DNA of 64,000 nucleotides, taken from Pseudomonas yangonensis (lineage in GTDB: Bacteria > Pseudomonadota > Gammaproteobacteria > Pseudomonadales > Pseudomonadaceae). This document shows, piece after piece, positions 28,970-38,994 of the stretch. The stretch covers positions 1-64,000 of the forward strand of contig NZ_BLJU01000009.1 in the NCBI RefSeq assembly GCF_009932725.1, written 5' to 3'. Under the pieces are notes generated by a model. That model did no database searches. It saw only the letters and a list, made by a program, of their open reading frames with translations, and was not told where the DNA came from. The translations under genes were made by a program, and so were the position numbers. Each line of letters opens with the position of its first letter. Position 1 is the stretch's first letter.

Positions 28970-29033
28970 CAAGCAGCGTAGCGAATTGCTTTTGCTCTTA
29001 CCTGCCGCCTGTAGACTGCGGCCTGCAGCCCCT

Positions 29034-29309
29034 TCACACCAACGACTTATCCAAGACCTGCTCGATCTCGCGCTGGATCATGCCGCCCATGGGCGACAGC
29101 AGCAGGCCGAGCTTGAGCTCGACACGTACGGTGTCTTCACCCACTGCAATGCTGCCATCAGCACCACTGCGCTTGAACTCCAGGACGTCGCCATTCCAGC
29201 GATAACGTACGTCGTACTCGCTGGCCAGGCGTTCGGCCAGGCGCTCGGCCTTTTCGCGGGCGCCCTCGCGACCGAGGGTATGGGATCGTTCGACACGAAT
29301 GCGGGACAT
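29034..29309 (-). CDS. Small PHA-system protein (PHA_gran_rgn family)
   Basis: A 91-residue protein starting [13 protein letters not shown] at 29309 with AAGGAG six bases upstream. It matches the polyhydroxyalkanoic-acid-system family of short proteins encoded next to pha genes: alpha-beta pattern, Gly/Met-rich [10 protein letters not shown], and a terminal helix. The molecular function of the family is unknown. It is monocistronic and divergent from ubiE. Confidence 0.85.
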   Translation of the reverse strand: MSRIRVERSHTLGREGAREKAERLAERLASEYDVRYRWNGDVLEFKRSGADGSIAVGEDTVRVELKLGLLLSPMGGMIQREIEQVLDKSLV

Positions 29310-29398
29310 GGCAACTCCTTGAACTGGCAGCGCGCCGCACGGCTGCGGCATGAAGTCACATCACTCTACCAGCCCATTGGGCGAGCGGGCACCCAGGC

Positions 29399-29427
29399 AA
29401 GACAAAGGCGCCAGGCGCCTTTAGAAT
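29399..29427 (+). promoter_or_regulatory. Promoter with internal palindrome upstream of ubiE
   Basis: AAGACA (29399-29404), 17 bases, TAGAAT (29422-29427). The spacer is filled by a perfect 19-bp palindrome, AAAGGCGCC-A-GGCGCCTTT (29404-29422), 34 bases before the ubiE ATG. Confidence 0.5.
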
Positions 29428-29456
29428 GGGGCGGTTTTCTATCCGGTGAGAGCGAC

Positions 29457-30227
29457 ATGAGCGATCCACGCAAGGCCCAGGAACAGGAACCCACCACTCA
29501 CTTCGGTTTCCAGGACGTGCCGGAAAGCCAGAAGGCAGAGAAGGTAGCCGAAGTCTTTCACTCGGTGGCGGCCAAGTACGACCTGATGAACGACGTGCTG
29601 TCCGGCGGTCTGCACCGCCTGTGGAAGCGCTTCACCATCGAGCTGTCAGGCGTACGCCCGGGCAATCGCGTGCTGGATATCGCCGGCGGTACCGGTGACC
29701 TGACCCGCAAATTCTCAAGCCTGGTCGGTCCGACCGGCGACGTGGTGCTGGCCGACATCAACGACTCCATGCTCAAGGTCGGTCGCGACCGCCTGCTGGA
29801 CAAGGGCGTGGCCGGCAATGTGCAGTTCGTCCAGGCCGATGCCGAGAAACTGCCCTTCCCGGACAACCACTTCGACGTGGTCACCATCGCCTTCGGCCTG
29901 CGCAACGTAACGCACAAGGAAGACGCCCTGCGCTCCATGCTGCGCGTGCTCAAGCCGGGCGGGCGGCTGCTGGTGCTGGAGTTCTCCAAGCCCGGCAACC
30001 CATTACTGGCCAAGGCTTACGACACCTACTCGTTCAGCTTCATGCCGCTGGCCGGCAAGCTGATCACCAATGACTCGGACAGCTACCGCTACCTCGCCGA
30101 GTCGATCCGCATGCACCCGGATCAGGAAACTCTCAAGGCGATGATGGTCGACGCCGGCTTCGAGCGCGTCACTTACCACAACATGACCGGCGGTATCGTC
30201 GCCCTGCACAGAGGCATCAAGCCTTAA
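29457..30227 (+). CDS. ubiE: Ubiquinone/menaquinone C-methyltransferase UbiE
   Basis: A 256-residue SAM-dependent methyltransferase that C-methylates the benzoquinol ring in ubiquinone synthesis. Motif I is LDIAGGTGD; later motifs are [13 protein letters not shown] and the post-motif segment [18 protein letters not shown]. The start at 29457 ([10 protein letters not shown]) is chosen by family length; the frame is open further upstream. Its TAA shares a base with the ubiJ ATG. Confidence 0.97.
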   Translation: MSDPRKAQEQEPTTHFGFQDVPESQKAEKVAEVFHSVAAKYDLMNDVLSGGLHRLWKRFTIELSGVRPGNRVLDIAGGTGDLTRKFSSLVGPTGDVVLADINDSMLKVGRDRLLDKGVAGNVQFVQADAEKLPFPDNHFDVVTIAFGLRNVTHKEDALRSMLRVLKPGGRLLVLEFSKPGNPLLAKAYDTYSFSFMPLAGKLITNDSDSYRYLAESIRMHPDQETLKAMMVDAGFERVTYHNMTGGIVALHRGIKP

Positions 30228-30844
30228 TGCTCATCACGGGTTTGCTGGCCGGCGTCGAGACGGGCCTCAACCGCGTCCTGCGCCTCGATGGTACGGCCTT
30301 GCCGCGTCTGCAGGCACTCAGCGGCAAGGTTATCGCCGTGCAGTGCCAGAGCCCGGCACTTGAGCTGTATATCCTGCCCAGCGGCGATGGCCTGCAGCTG
30401 GCTGCGCAATGGCATGCGCCCGCCGACTGTACGCTGACAGCACCGGCTGCCAGCCTGGCGCGTCTGGCCCTGAGCCGCGAGAAGACCGCCGTGCTGCATC
30501 GTCCCGAAGTATCGCTCGATGGCGACAGCGCCGTGCTGCTGCAACTGGCCGGCGTCCTGCAGGATCTGGAGCTGGACTGGGAATACGAAGTCTCGCGCTG
30601 GCTCGGCCCGGTGGCCACCACCCTGCTCGCCGGCCATCTGCGCAGCCGGGTGAACCTGGCCAGCAACGGCGCCGCCAGCCTCAGGCAGGATCTGGCCGAC
30701 TACCTGGCCGAAGAATCACGAACCCTGGTGGGCCAGCGCGAAGCCGATGTGCGCTTCGCCGAGCTGGACCAACTGAAACTCGCCCTCGACCGCCTGGAAG
30801 CACGCATCGAGCGCCTCACTTCTGCCCATAAGCCCGACGCATGA
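30227..30844 (+). CDS. ubiJ: Ubiquinone biosynthesis accessory factor UbiJ (SCP2 domain)
   Basis: A 205-residue cytoplasmic protein. An N-terminal SCP2 sterol-carrier-like lipid-binding domain (about residues 10-110) is followed by a helical C-terminus with a coiled coil ([18 protein letters not shown]). UbiJ with UbiK organises the soluble Ubi enzyme complex on hydrophobic intermediates. It overlaps ubiE by one base and ubiB by four (ATGA), the classic ubiE-ubiJ-ubiB order. Confidence 0.93.
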   Translation: MLITGLLAGVETGLNRVLRLDGTALPRLQALSGKVIAVQCQSPALELYILPSGDGLQLAAQWHAPADCTLTAPAASLARLALSREKTAVLHRPEVSLDGDSAVLLQLAGVLQDLELDWEYEVSRWLGPVATTLLAGHLRSRVNLASNGAASLRQDLADYLAEESRTLVGQREADVRFAELDQLKLALDRLEARIERLTSAHKPDA

Positions 30845-32427
30845 AGCTGCTTGCCGTTCGCCGTCTGCTGCGCATCCAGCGCGTAGTGATCCGCTATCAA
30901 CTGGACGAAATGCTCTTCGAGCTGCCGCTGCCGTTCTGGCTGCGCACCCTGTCCTGCCTGCTGCCCTGGCGCTGGCTGCCACGCAAGCCGCTGGCGCTGT
31001 CGCGCGGCGCGCGCCTGCGCCTGGCTCTGGAGGACCTGGGGCCGATCTTCATCAAGTTCGGCCAGTTGCTGTCCACCCGTCGCGACCTGCTGCCGCCGGA
31101 CATCGCCGACGAGCTGGCCCACCTGCAGGACCGCGTGCCACCGTTCCCCGAGGATCAGGCCATCGCCCTGATCGAGCGCCAGCTCGGCGCGCCGGTCAGC
31201 GAGCTGTTCGCCCGCTTCGACAGCCAGCCGCTGGCCTCGGCCTCGGTGGCCCAGGTCCACGCCGCGCAGTTGAAGAGCGGCGAGGAAGTGGTGGTCAAGG
31301 TGGTGCGTCCCGGCCTCAAGCCGGTTATCCGCCAGGACCTGGCCTGGCTGTTTTTGATCGCCCGCATCGCCGAAAGGGCCTCTGCCGATGCCCGCCGCCT
31401 GCACCCGGTGGAGGTGGTCAGCGACTACGAGAAGACCATCTACGACGAGCTCGACCTGCTACGCGAGGCGGCCAACGCCAGCCAGCTGCGGCGCAACTTC
31501 GAAGGCTCGCCACTGCTCTACGTGCCGCAGGTTTACTGGGACCTGTGCCGCCACCAGGTGCTGGTCATGGAGCGCATCTACGGCATCCCGGTGACCGACC
31601 TGGCCACCCTGGCCGACCAGCGCACCGACATGAAGCTGCTGGCCGAGCGCGGCGTGGAAATCTTCTTCACCCAGGTGTTCCGCGACAGCTTCTTCCACGC
31701 CGACATGCATCCCGGCAACATCTTCGTCAGCACCCGCACGCCCTGGAGCCCGCAGTACATCGCCATCGACTGCGGCATCGTCGGCAGCCTCACCGACGAG
31801 GACCAGGACTACCTGGCGCGCAACCTGCTGGCCTTCTTCAAGCGTGACTACCGCAAGGTGGCGCAGCTGCACATCGACTCGGGCTGGGTACCGGCAGAAA
31901 CCAAGGTCAACGAGTTCGAAGCCGCCATCCGCACCGTGTGCGAGCCGATCTTCGAGAAACCGCTGAAGGACATATCCTTCGGCCAGTTGCTGCTGCGCCT
32001 GTTCCAGACCGCACGTCGCTTCAATATGGAGGTGCAGCCGCAGCTGGTACTGCTGCAGAAGACCCTGCTCAATATCGAAGGCCTGGGCCGCCAGCTGTAT
32101 CCGGATCTGGACCTGTGGAGCACTGCCCAGCCCTACCTCGAGCGCTGGATGCGCGAGCGCATCAGCCCGCTGCACCTGCTGCGCAACCTGCAGCAGCAGG
32201 CCGAGCAGGTGCCGCACCTGTCGCAGATCGCCCGCGACACCCTGGAACGCCTGCAGCGCTCGCAGCAGCGCGAAGAGCAGCGCCCCAACCGCGACCAGTG
32301 GCCATTACGCCTGCTCGGCGCCGCACTGATCGGCGCAGGCACCGTTCAAGGCCTGGCGCCGCTGCTGGTTGCCTGGCCAGCCTGGCTGATGGTCGGTGGC
32401 GGTCTCTATCTGGTACTGCGCCGATAG
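30841..32427 (+). CDS. ubiB: Atypical protein kinase-like ubiquinone factor UbiB
   Basis: A 528-residue ABC1/ADCK-family protein. The family-specific KxGQ motif is KFGQ at residues 72-75. The Ala-rich loop ASASVAQVH replaces a glycine-rich loop. Kinase-like catalytic segments follow ([20 protein letters not shown]). Two hydrophobic segments at the C-terminus (about 485-525) anchor it to the inner membrane. It is an ATPase required for ubiquinone biosynthesis, probably extracting lipid intermediates. Confidence 0.96.
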   Translation: MKLLAVRRLLRIQRVVIRYQLDEMLFELPLPFWLRTLSCLLPWRWLPRKPLALSRGARLRLALEDLGPIFIKFGQLLSTRRDLLPPDIADELAHLQDRVPPFPEDQAIALIERQLGAPVSELFARFDSQPLASASVAQVHAAQLKSGEEVVVKVVRPGLKPVIRQDLAWLFLIARIAERASADARRLHPVEVVSDYEKTIYDELDLLREAANASQLRRNFEGSPLLYVPQVYWDLCRHQVLVMERIYGIPVTDLATLADQRTDMKLLAERGVEIFFTQVFRDSFFHADMHPGNIFVSTRTPWSPQYIAIDCGIVGSLTDEDQDYLARNLLAFFKRDYRKVAQLHIDSGWVPAETKVNEFEAAIRTVCEPIFEKPLKDISFGQLLLRLFQTARRFNMEVQPQLVLLQKTLLNIEGLGRQLYPDLDLWSTAQPYLERWMRERISPLHLLRNLQQQAEQVPHLSQIARDTLERLQRSQQREEQRPNRDQWPLRLLGAALIGAGTVQGLAPLLVAWPAWLMVGGGLYLVLRR

Positions 32428-32497
32428 CCAGCCAGCCACAGCACTGGCACACTTGGCGAACTGACAGTCCGGCAGCGCCGGCAGACTTGGAACACCG

Positions 32498-32896
32498 ATG
32501 AACGATTGGCTCGACGAAATTCACTGGAACGAAGACGGCCTGGTGCCGGCCATCGCCCAGGACCACCAGACCGGCCGCATCCTGATGATGGCTTGGATGA
32601 ACCGCGAATCTCTCGCCCTTACCGTCAGCGAGCAGCGCGCCATCTACTGGTCACGCTCGCGCGGCAAGCTGTGGCGCAAGGGCGAGGAGTCCGGCCATGT
32701 GCAGAAGCTGCATGAACTGCGCCTGGACTGCGACGCAGACGTCATCGTGCTGATGGTCGAGCAGCTGGGCGGCATCGCCTGCCACACCGGACGCGAGAGC
32801 TGCTTCTATCGCGTGTACGAGAATGGCGGCTGGAAAACCGTCGACGCCGTGCTGAAAGATCCGCACGCCATCTATGCAGGACACAGCCATGAGTGA
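32498..32896 (+). CDS. hisI: Phosphoribosyl-AMP cyclohydrolase
   Basis: A 132-residue monofunctional HisI, the third step of histidine synthesis. It opens the purine ring of PR-AMP. Metal-binding residues are in LDCDADVI (Mg site) and the zinc Cys pair in [11 protein letters not shown]. It starts 70 bases after ubiB and overlaps hisE by eight bases. HisI and HisE are separate here, whereas enterobacteria fuse them. Confidence 0.96.
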   Translation: MNDWLDEIHWNEDGLVPAIAQDHQTGRILMMAWMNRESLALTVSEQRAIYWSRSRGKLWRKGEESGHVQKLHELRLDCDADVIVLMVEQLGGIACHTGRESCFYRVYENGGWKTVDAVLKDPHAIYAGHSHE

Positions 32897-33224
32897 CACC
32901 CTGAGCCGCCTGGCCGAAGTACTGGAAGCGCGCAAGGGCGCAGCGCCGGACAGTTCGTATGTCGCCAGCCTGTATCACAAGGGCCTGAACAAGATTCTGG
33001 AAAAGGTCGGCGAGGAATCGGTGGAAACCATTCTCGCCGCCAAGGACGCCGCCGCCGGCGGTGACTGCAAGGACCTGATCTACGAAACCGCCGATCTGTG
33101 GTTCCACAGCCTGGTCATGCTCGCCGCCCTCGGCCAGCATCCGCAGGCCGTGCTGGATGAACTGGATCGCCGTTTCGGCCTCTCCGGCCACGCGGAAAAA
33201 GCCGCGCGACCGCAATCCGAATAA
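32889..33224 (+). CDS. hisE: Phosphoribosyl-ATP pyrophosphatase
   Basis: A 111-residue all-helical MazG-fold enzyme that hydrolyses PR-ATP to PR-AMP, the second histidine step. The EExxE-type metal site is [15 protein letters not shown], with a second acidic site [12 protein letters not shown]. The start is ATG 32889 ([12 protein letters not shown]), eight bases inside hisI. tatA follows after 22 bases. Confidence 0.96.
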   Translation: MSDTLSRLAEVLEARKGAAPDSSYVASLYHKGLNKILEKVGEESVETILAAKDAAAGGDCKDLIYETADLWFHSLVMLAALGQHPQAVLDELDRRFGLSGHAEKAARPQSE

Positions 33225-33246
33225 CTTTCACAACGGAGAACGCATC

Positions 33247-33480
33247 ATGGGTTTCGGCGGTATCAGCATCTGGCAACTCCTGATCATTCTGCTCATCGTG
33301 GTCATGCTGTTCGGCACCAAGCGCCTGAAGAATCTGGGCTCGGACCTGGGCGACGCGATCAAGGGCTTCCGCAAGTCGATGGACAACGGCGAAGCCGACA
33401 AGCCGGCAGTCGAAGAGCCCAAGGGGCAGACCATCGACGCCCAGGCACGCAAGGTCGAAGAGCCGGCGAAGAAAGACTAA
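33247..33480 (+). CDS. tatA: Sec-independent translocase subunit TatA
   Basis: A 77-residue protein with an N-terminal membrane helix (about residues 6-22, [20 protein letters not shown]), the conserved FG hinge, and an amphipathic helix ([20 protein letters not shown]), then an acidic tail. It forms the pore of the twin-arginine pathway. AACGGAGAA precedes the ATG. It is first of tatABC, embedded in the ubi-his run. Confidence 0.96.
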   Translation: MGFGGISIWQLLIILLIVVMLFGTKRLKNLGSDLGDAIKGFRKSMDNGEADKPAVEEPKGQTIDAQARKVEEPAKKD

Positions 33481-33483
33481 GCC

Positions 33484-33822
33484 ATGTTCGACATCGGTTT
33501 TACCGAACTGCTGCTGGTCGGCCTGGTCGCTCTGGTGGTGCTCGGCCCTGAGCGTCTGCCGGGCGCGGTTCGCACGGCCGGCCTGTGGATCGGTCGGATC
33601 AAGCGCAGCTTCAACTCAATCAAGGCCGAAGTGGAGCGCGAGATCGGCGCCGACGAGATCCGCCGCCAACTGCACAACGAGCGGATTCTCGAGCTGGAGC
33701 GGGAAATGAAGGCGATGAAGCAGGACATCCTCGACACCACCAGCCTCAAGCCGGTCAACGAGACCGGCAAGCCCGCCGAAACGCCCCAGCCCGCCGCCCA
33801 AGACAAGAATCCCCAGCCATGA
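33484..33822 (+). CDS. tatB: Sec-independent translocase subunit TatB
   Basis: A 112-residue TatB. The N-terminal segment [26 protein letters not shown] holds the typical Glu in the membrane helix and the GPERLP hinge. An amphipathic helix and a charged, Pro-rich tail follow. With TatC it forms the receptor for twin-arginine signal peptides. The stop overlaps the tatC start (ATGA). Confidence 0.96.
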   Translation: MFDIGFTELLLVGLVALVVLGPERLPGAVRTAGLWIGRIKRSFNSIKAEVEREIGADEIRRQLHNERILELEREMKAMKQDILDTTSLKPVNETGKPAETPQPAAQDKNPQP

Positions 33823-34613
33823 GCAAACTGCCGGACGCCGACCAGGAAATGCCCCTGGTCTCGCACCTGACCGAGCTGCGCACGCGCCTGCTGCGTTGCG
33901 TGGTGATTATCTTTGTGATCTTCGCCGGCCTGTTCTATTTCGCCCAGGACATCTACGCCCTGGTGGCGGCGCCGCTGCGCGCCTACCTGCCGGAAGGCGC
34001 GACGATGATCGCCACCGGCGTCGCCTCGCCCTTCCTCACGCCGTTCAAGCTGACGCTGATGTGCGCGCTGTTTCTCGGCATGCCGGTGATCCTGCACCAG
34101 GCCTGGGGCTTCATCGCGCCGGGGCTTTACACCCATGAACGGCGCATCGCCGTACCGCTGCTGATCTCCAGCATCTTCCTGTTCTATGCAGGCATGGCCT
34201 TCGCCTATTTCGTGGTGTTCCCCATCATGTTCGGCTTCTTCGCCAGCGTGACCCCGCAGGGCGTGGCGATGATGACCGACATCGGCCAGTACCTGGACTT
34301 CGTCCTGACGCTGTTCTTCGCCTTCGGCGTGGCCTTCGAGATTCCCATCGCCACCTTTCTGGTGATCTGGGTCGGCCTGGTCGACGTCGCCACCCTGCGC
34401 AAGAGCCGTCCCTACGTGATCGTCGGCTGTTTCGTGGTGGGCATGGTGCTGACGCCGCCGGACGTGTTCTCGCAAACCCTGCTGGCCCTACCCATGTGGC
34501 TGCTGTTCGAAAGCGGCCTGCTGGCCGGTGCGCTGGTCAAGCGCAAGCGTGACGAGGAGCAGCCCGAGGAAGAAGCCAAGCCCGAAGACCAGCCGCCCGC
34601 GCCCCTGTCGTGA
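33819..34613 (+). CDS. tatC: Sec-independent translocase subunit TatC
   Basis: A 264-residue polytopic protein with six predicted membrane segments. It has the conserved cytoplasmic N-terminus ([15 protein letters not shown]) and the first-loop GLYTHERR segment that contacts signal peptides. The acidic C-terminal tail ([13 protein letters not shown]) is longer than in E. coli. The start ATG at 33819 overlaps tatB by four bases. Confidence 0.96.
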   Translation: MSKLPDADQEMPLVSHLTELRTRLLRCVVIIFVIFAGLFYFAQDIYALVAAPLRAYLPEGATMIATGVASPFLTPFKLTLMCALFLGMPVILHQAWGFIAPGLYTHERRIAVPLLISSIFLFYAGMAFAYFVVFPIMFGFFASVTPQGVAMMTDIGQYLDFVLTLFFAFGVAFEIPIATFLVIWVGLVDVATLRKSRPYVIVGCFVVGMVLTPPDVFSQTLLALPMWLLFESGLLAGALVKRKRDEEQPEEEAKPEDQPPAPLS

Positions 34614-35320
34614 ATCTGCTGCTGCTGGAAGACGCCGATTTCATTGGCGTCGATCGGGTACGCCTCACCGGCCGACGTCTGAAGCATCTGCATGAGGTGC
34701 ATCGCGCCGAGGCCGGCGACCGCCTGCGCGTCGGCCGCCTTGGCGGGCTGATGGGCGGGGGGCAACTGCTCTCGCTGGACGCCGAACATGCAGAGCTGCA
34801 GGTCAGCCTCGACCAGCCGCCACCGGCCAAGCTGCCCCTGACTCTGATCCTCGCCCTGCCCCGCCCGAAGATGCTCAAACGTGTGCTGCAAACCGTCAGC
34901 GCGATGGGCGTACCGCGTCTGGTGCTGGTCAACAGCTACCGGGTGGAGAAGAGCTTCTGGCAGACACCCTTTCTCGACCCCGAAGCGCTTCGTGAACAGC
35001 TGATTCTCGGCCTGGAGCAGGCGCGCGACACCGTCTTGCCCGAGGTGAGCATCGAGAAACGCTTCAAGCCCTTCGTCGAGGATCGCCTGCCGGCATTGGC
35101 AGCCGGCACGCTGGGCCTGGTCGGCCACCCGGGCGACTACCCGGCCTGCCCACGCGCCGTGCAGGAGCCGGTGACCCTGGCCATCGGCCCGGAAGGTGGC
35201 TGGATTCCCTACGAAGTCGATCTGCTGCGCCAAGCCGCAGGCCTGCAGCCGGTGCAGTTGGGCGAACGCATTCTTCGCGTGGAAACGGCGGTGCCGGCGT
35301 TGCTGGCCCGGTTGTTCTGA
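34610..35320 (+). CDS. rsmE: 16S rRNA m3U1498 methyltransferase RsmE
   Basis: A 236-residue SPOUT methyltransferase with an N-terminal PUA-like domain and a C-terminal trefoil knot. The SAM site is [17 protein letters not shown] and [17 protein letters not shown]. It methylates U1498 of 16S rRNA. The start is GTG overlapping the tatC stop by four bases, so this is the last gene of a nine-gene coupled run. Confidence 0.94.
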   Translation: MNLLLLEDADFIGVDRVRLTGRRLKHLHEVHRAEAGDRLRVGRLGGLMGGGQLLSLDAEHAELQVSLDQPPPAKLPLTLILALPRPKMLKRVLQTVSAMGVPRLVLVNSYRVEKSFWQTPFLDPEALREQLILGLEQARDTVLPEVSIEKRFKPFVEDRLPALAAGTLGLVGHPGDYPACPRAVQEPVTLAIGPEGGWIPYEVDLLRQAAGLQPVQLGERILRVETAVPALLARLF

Positions 35321-35364
35321 TCGCGTTCTTTGAATCGCCGGAGCGCGGGACGCACCCTACGGGC

Positions 35365-35390
35365 GGTGGACAAGCTTCGCGTTGTCCACC
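35365..35390. repeat. Hairpin repeat (GGTGGACAA class) after rsmE
   Basis: GGTGGACAA (35365-35373), loop GCTTCGCG, TTGTCCACC (35382-35390), a perfect 9-bp stem. There is no T-run. It resembles a dispersed intergenic repeat common in this group of pseudomonads. Confidence 0.6.
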
Positions 35391-35413
35391 CGATGCACGG
35401 CGCTGATTGGTAG

Positions 35414-35500
35414 TCGCGGCTGAAGCCCCTCCCACGGGGAGGTGGCATGCCTGCTTTTGCCAGCGCATCCACACTCTAGTGGGAGGGGCTTTAGCCGCGA
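35414..35500. repeat. REP-type palindrome pair (GTGGGAGGGGCTT class)
   Basis: TCGCGGCTGAAGCCCCTCCC (from 35414) and its near-exact inverse ending at 35500 (GTGGGAGGGGCTTTAGCCGC) enclose about 43 bases. It sits between the convergent rsmE and dtd genes. Confidence 0.85.
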
Positions 35501-35528
35501 ATGCTGTGCAGGTCCCTCAACTCCAGGC

Positions 35529-35966
35529 TCACACCTCGAGCAGGAAGGTCACCGGCCCATCGTTGACCAGGTGCACCTGCATATCAGCGCCGAAGCGTCC
35601 GGTGCCGACCTGAGGGTGCTGGGCCTTGGCCATCTCGACCAAGGCATCGAACAGTGCAGCGCCCTGCGCAGGCGGCGCTGCGCTGGAAAAGCTGGGGCGC
35701 ATGCCGCTCTTGGTATCGGCGGCCAGGGTGAATTGCGAGACCAGCAGCAGACCGCCCTGCACGTCCGTCAGCGAGCGGTTCATCTTGCCCGCCTCGTCGC
35801 TGAATACGCGGTAGTTCAGCAGCTTGTGCAGGGCGCGGGCGAGGCTGGCCTGGTCATCCTGCGGTTCGATGCCGACCAGCGCCAGCAGGCCCTGATCGAT
35901 GCTCCCCACCACTTCACCATCGACCTCTACCCGCGCGCCAGTGACGCGCTGGATCAGCAGCTTCAT
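35529..35966 (-). CDS. dtd: D-aminoacyl-tRNA deacylase
   Basis: A 145-residue DTD that removes D-amino acids from tRNA. Signature segments are [13 protein letters not shown] (SQFTL at 77-81) and the C-terminal [11 protein letters not shown], the Gly-cisPro motif of the dimer active site. The ATG overlaps the pip stop by four bases, so dtd is coupled to pip. Confidence 0.95.
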   Translation of the reverse strand: MKLLIQRVTGARVEVDGEVVGSIDQGLLALVGIEPQDDQASLARALHKLLNYRVFSDEAGKMNRSLTDVQGGLLLVSQFTLAADTKSGMRPSFSSAAPPAQGAALFDALVEMAKAQHPQVGTGRFGADMQVHLVNDGPVTFLLEV

Positions 35967-36934
35967 GCATCCTCCGGCGGCAGGTCGAGCAGACGGCGGG
36001 CCATCTGTTCAGTGGCGCGGATCAGCGCATCGGTGATACCAGGTTCCGCCGCCGAGTGGCCAGCGTCGCGGATGATCTGCAGCTCACTGTTGGGCCAGGC
36101 CTGGTGCAGCGCCCAGGCGTTATCCAGCGGGCAGATGGCGTCGTAGCGGCCATGCACGATGATGCCCGGCAAATGGGCGATTTTCGGCATGTCGCGCAGC
36201 ATTTGGTTCGACTCGAGAAAGGCATCGTTGACGAAGTAGTGGCATTCGATACGGGCGATGGACAGCGCCCGGTGCGCCTCGCTGAAGCGCTCGACCACCT
36301 GAGTATTGGGACGCAGGGTGGCGGTACGCCCTTCCCAGGTCGACCAGGCCTTGGCCGCGTGCATCTGGGCGATCTGGTCGGCGCCGGTCAGGCGTTTGTA
36401 AAAGGCCTGCATCAGGTCGCCGCGCTCTTCAGGCGGAATCGGTGCGACGTAGTCTTCCCAGTAATCGGGGAACAGGCGGCTGGCGCCCTCCTGGTAGAAC
36501 CAGCTGAACTCCTGCGGCCGGCACAGGAAGATGCCGCGCAGAATCAGCCCGTGCACACGCTGTGGATGCGTTTGCGCATAGGCCAGCGCCAGGGTGGAAC
36601 CCCAGGAGCCGCCGAACAGCACGAACTTGTCTATCCCCAAGTGCTCGCGAATACGCTCGATATCGCCGATCAGCGCCTGGGTGGTGTTGTTCTCCAAACT
36701 CGCGTGGGGCGTGGAACGGCCACAGCCGCGCTGGTCGAAGGTAACGATGCGATACAGTGCAGGATCGAAATAACGGCGGCTGGCAGAATCACAGCCTGCC
36801 CCTGGGCCACCATGAATGAACAATACCGGCAACCCATCCGCCGAGCCGCTCTCGTCGACGTACAGCACGTGCGGCGCCTCGACCGCCAGCTCATGGCGTG
36901 CGTAGGGTTTGATCTCCGGATACAAAGTCTGCAT
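35963..36934 (-). CDS. pip: Proline iminopeptidase
   Basis: A 323-residue alpha/beta hydrolase (S33) that removes N-terminal proline from peptides. The oxyanion HGGPGAG begins at residue 41 and the nucleophile elbow GGSWGS is at 108-113 (Ser110). The acid lies in [11 protein letters not shown] and the base in [11 protein letters not shown]. There is no signal peptide. It is divergent from the lipoprotein gene at 37012. Confidence 0.94.
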   Translation of the reverse strand: MQTLYPEIKPYARHELAVEAPHVLYVDESGSADGLPVLFIHGGPGAGCDSASRRYFDPALYRIVTFDQRGCGRSTPHASLENNTTQALIGDIERIREHLGIDKFVLFGGSWGSTLALAYAQTHPQRVHGLILRGIFLCRPQEFSWFYQEGASRLFPDYWEDYVAPIPPEERGDLMQAFYKRLTGADQIAQMHAAKAWSTWEGRTATLRPNTQVVERFSEAHRALSIARIECHYFVNDAFLESNQMLRDMPKIAHLPGIIVHGRYDAICPLDNAWALHQAWPNSELQIIRDAGHSAAEPGITDALIRATEQMARRLLDLPPEDA

Positions 36935-37011
36935 GGTTGGCTCCTGTTGGCTGGGCTACAACTGCCGTGTCCGCTCTGCCTGGCATCATAACCATGAAAA
37001 GGAAGTTCAGC

Positions 37012-37449
37012 ATGTCGATGCGTCATCTGTTCTGGTCGCTGTTCATGACCCTCACCCTCCTGCTCGCAGGCTGCGGCGGTCGTGACGACCCGCAGGCTGC
37101 ACTGGAAGCGGCCGTGCAGCAATTGCAGGACAATATCGAGGCCAAGAGCACCGGCGCGGTGATGGACCAGTTGCATGGCGATTTCCTGGCCCGCCAGGAG
37201 CTTGACCGCGAATGGGCCAAGGGCACCATGACCCTGCTGTTTCTGCGCCACAAGAACGTCAAGGTGCTCGCCCTGGGCAAGAAAAGCTGGATCGACTCGG
37301 CGATCAGCAGCAAGGGCTACACCGAGGCGCAGGTTGGCCTGAGCGGGGCCGAAGGATTGATTCCCGATAGTGCGCGGCACTATTCGGTGAAACTGGAGTG
37401 GTGGCTAGACGGCGGCGAATGGAAGCTCGCGCGCCTGGATTGGGAGTGA
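37012..37449 (+). CDS. Hypothetical lipoprotein
   Basis: A 145-residue protein with a lipoprotein signal ending LLAGC (Cys21). The start at 37012 is chosen because AAGGAAG lies just upstream; in-frame ATGs at 36994 and 37018 are alternatives. The mature part is alpha plus beta, beginning with a helix (DDPQAALEAAVQQLQDNI) and ending in strands (YSVKLEWWLDGGEWKLARLDW). The pattern is compatible with an NTF2-like fold, but I cannot assign a function. It is a single gene, followed by a palindromic repeat. Confidence 0.8.
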   Translation: MSMRHLFWSLFMTLTLLLAGCGGRDDPQAALEAAVQQLQDNIEAKSTGAVMDQLHGDFLARQELDREWAKGTMTLLFLRHKNVKVLALGKKSWIDSAISSKGYTEAQVGLSGAEGLIPDSARHYSVKLEWWLDGGEWKLARLDWE

Positions 37450-37452
37450 TCC

Positions 37453-37512
37453 GTAGCCCGGATGCAACCCGGGAAATACCCTGTAGGCATCCCCGGATTA
37501 CATCCGGGCTAC
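37453..37512. repeat. Palindromic repeat (GTAGCCCGGATG class)
   Basis: GTAGCCCGGATGCAACCCGG ... CCGGATTACATCCGGGCTAC, a 60-bp imperfect palindrome between convergent genes. A second member lies at 51174-51234. Confidence 0.85.
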
Positions 37513-37515
37513 AGG

Positions 37516-38058
37516 CTAGTCGGCCTGGCGCCAGATCAGGTCCGAGGTCACGTAACCCTGCTCGCGCGCGATGCTCAGCAGCTTGTCGCGGGTTTGCTGA
37601 TCCACCTCAGGGGTGCGCGACAGCAGCCACAGGTATTTGTGCTCAGGATGGCCAACCAGCGCCACGCGGTAATCCTCGTCGTGGTAGATCACCCAGTAGT
37701 CGCCCTTGATCGGCAGCAGTTTGCTGGCCCAGTTGTCGAAGCGTACCCACAGCTTGTCGGTCTTCCCTTCGACCTGCGGTTCGGCGACGCCCTTGGCCTC
37801 GATCCACTCACCGTCCTTGTCGCGGCAGCGGTTGGTCACGTCGATGCGGCCATCGTCACGCAAACCGTAATGCGCTTCGGACTGCACGCAGTTGCGCTGG
37901 AAGAACATCGGCAGGCGCGCCAATTCGTACCAGGTGCCCTGGTAGCGCTGCAGGTCGACCTGCATGGTCTGCGGTGGCGGCTTCTGAATGCTGCCGGTAC
38001 CGGAGTTGGCACAGCCGGCGAGGGCGAGAACGGCGCTGGCGATTAGGATCGAACGCAT
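37516..38058 (-). CDS. blc: Outer-membrane lipocalin Blc
   Basis: A 180-residue bacterial lipocalin with lipobox LAGC (Cys16). The lipocalin signature is YQGTWYELARLPMFFQ near residues 38-54, and the second conserved region is YWVIYHDEDYRVALVG. Blc binds lysophospholipids or fatty acids at the outer membrane. It follows the small lipoprotein gene by 12 bases in what looks like an fbp-DUF924-lipoprotein-blc run. Confidence 0.93.
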   Translation of the reverse strand: MRSILIASAVLALAGCANSGTGSIQKPPPQTMQVDLQRYQGTWYELARLPMFFQRNCVQSEAHYGLRDDGRIDVTNRCRDKDGEWIEAKGVAEPQVEGKTDKLWVRFDNWASKLLPIKGDYWVIYHDEDYRVALVGHPEHKYLWLLSRTPEVDQQTRDKLLSIAREQGYVTSDLIWRQAD

Positions 38059-38070
38059 GGAAGCTCCTGT

Positions 38071-38322
38071 TTACTTGAGTCCCTTGCCGGAGAACAGCAT
38101 GACCTTGTCCCCGGCATACTGGACGCTGATGTAGGCCTTGTCGTCACCCCAGGTGCAGCTGGTCATCCCCAGTGCGCCGGCACACTCGCCCGGCGCGCCG
38201 AGCAGGCTTTCCACTTCCTGCTTGCTCATGCCGGCTTTGAGCTTGGAGTAGTTTTCCTGATTGATCTTGCTGCAGGCGGCAAGCAGGCAGCAGGCGAGCA
38301 ACGCGACGATACGCATCGACAT
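38071..38322 (-). CDS. Small lipoprotein, SmpA/OmlA-like
   Basis: An 83-residue protein with lipobox LAAC (Cys17) and one compact domain: YSKLKAGMSKQEVESLLGAP, then a strand-rich end (CTWGDDKAYISVQYAGDKV). The helix-turn pattern GMSKQEVESLLG is that of the BamE/SmpA-OmlA-like fold. Two Cys (GECAG and TSCTW) could form a disulfide. AGGAG lies eight bases upstream of the start. Function unknown. Confidence 0.82.
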   Translation of the reverse strand: MSMRIVALLACCLLAACSKINQENYSKLKAGMSKQEVESLLGAPGECAGALGMTSCTWGDDKAYISVQYAGDKVMLFSGKGLK

Positions 38323-38391
38323 GGATGAAGCTCCTGATGGGAAGGTGCCAGCAAGCTTGGCATAGCCGGCGACGACTTGCCCGATTGGAGT

Positions 38392-38994
38392 TCAGAAACG
38401 CGAGCCGGGTTCCCGCAGGAAGGCTTGTTCTTCGTCGCTGCAGGCGCGTCCAAGAATCGCATTGCGATGGGGGAAGCGCCCGAAACGGGCGATAATCCGC
38501 TGGTGGCGCTCGGCAAAATCGAGGAAGTTGGCGAACAATGCCTGCTCGTCGGCAGCGGCTTGGTTCAGCAGGCTGGCAAACAGCTCGACGGCGCGGTTCT
38601 GCAAGGCCAGATCCTCGGCGTGCTCGAACACCAGATAGGCAAAGACCCGCTGGATGGGCGCCAGCCTGAGATCCCAGTTGCGATCCAGGCCATCCTGCAA
38701 CAACGGCTGCGCCAACTTGTCACCGGCAAAGGCCCGCGGCGTATCGCGATAGATCATGCGCGGCAGCTGGTCGAGCAGAATCAGTTGCGCCAGCCAGCCC
38801 TGCGGAACGTCCGCCCAGCCTTGCAGCTCGCCAGCCAGTGCCTGCTCGACCAGCGCGCCGAAACGCGTCTCGGCCTCACGGTCCTGGCTGTCGCGCTTGC
38901 CGAACCACAACCTCTGGCGCGCCGCCGCCACCTCGGCGGCCGTGCCGTGATCGGCACCGAACCACCAGTCGAGCAGCGGCTGCCAGGCGGGCAT
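38392..38994 (-). CDS. DUF924 family protein
   Basis: A 200-residue soluble, helical (TPR-like) DUF924 protein. Family landmarks are LDWWFG near the start, ILLDQLPRMIYRDTPRAFAGD in the middle, and RFGRFPHRNAILGR near the C-terminus. Its biochemical role is not known. The start codon shares a base with the fbp stop (TGATG), so it is translationally coupled to fbp. Confidence 0.9.
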   Translation of the reverse strand: MPAWQPLLDWWFGADHGTAAEVAAARQRLWFGKRDSQDREAETRFGALVEQALAGELQGWADVPQGWLAQLILLDQLPRMIYRDTPRAFAGDKLAQPLLQDGLDRNWDLRLAPIQRVFAYLVFEHAEDLALQNRAVELFASLLNQAAADEQALFANFLDFAERHQRIIARFGRFPHRNAILGRACSDEEQAFLREPGSRF

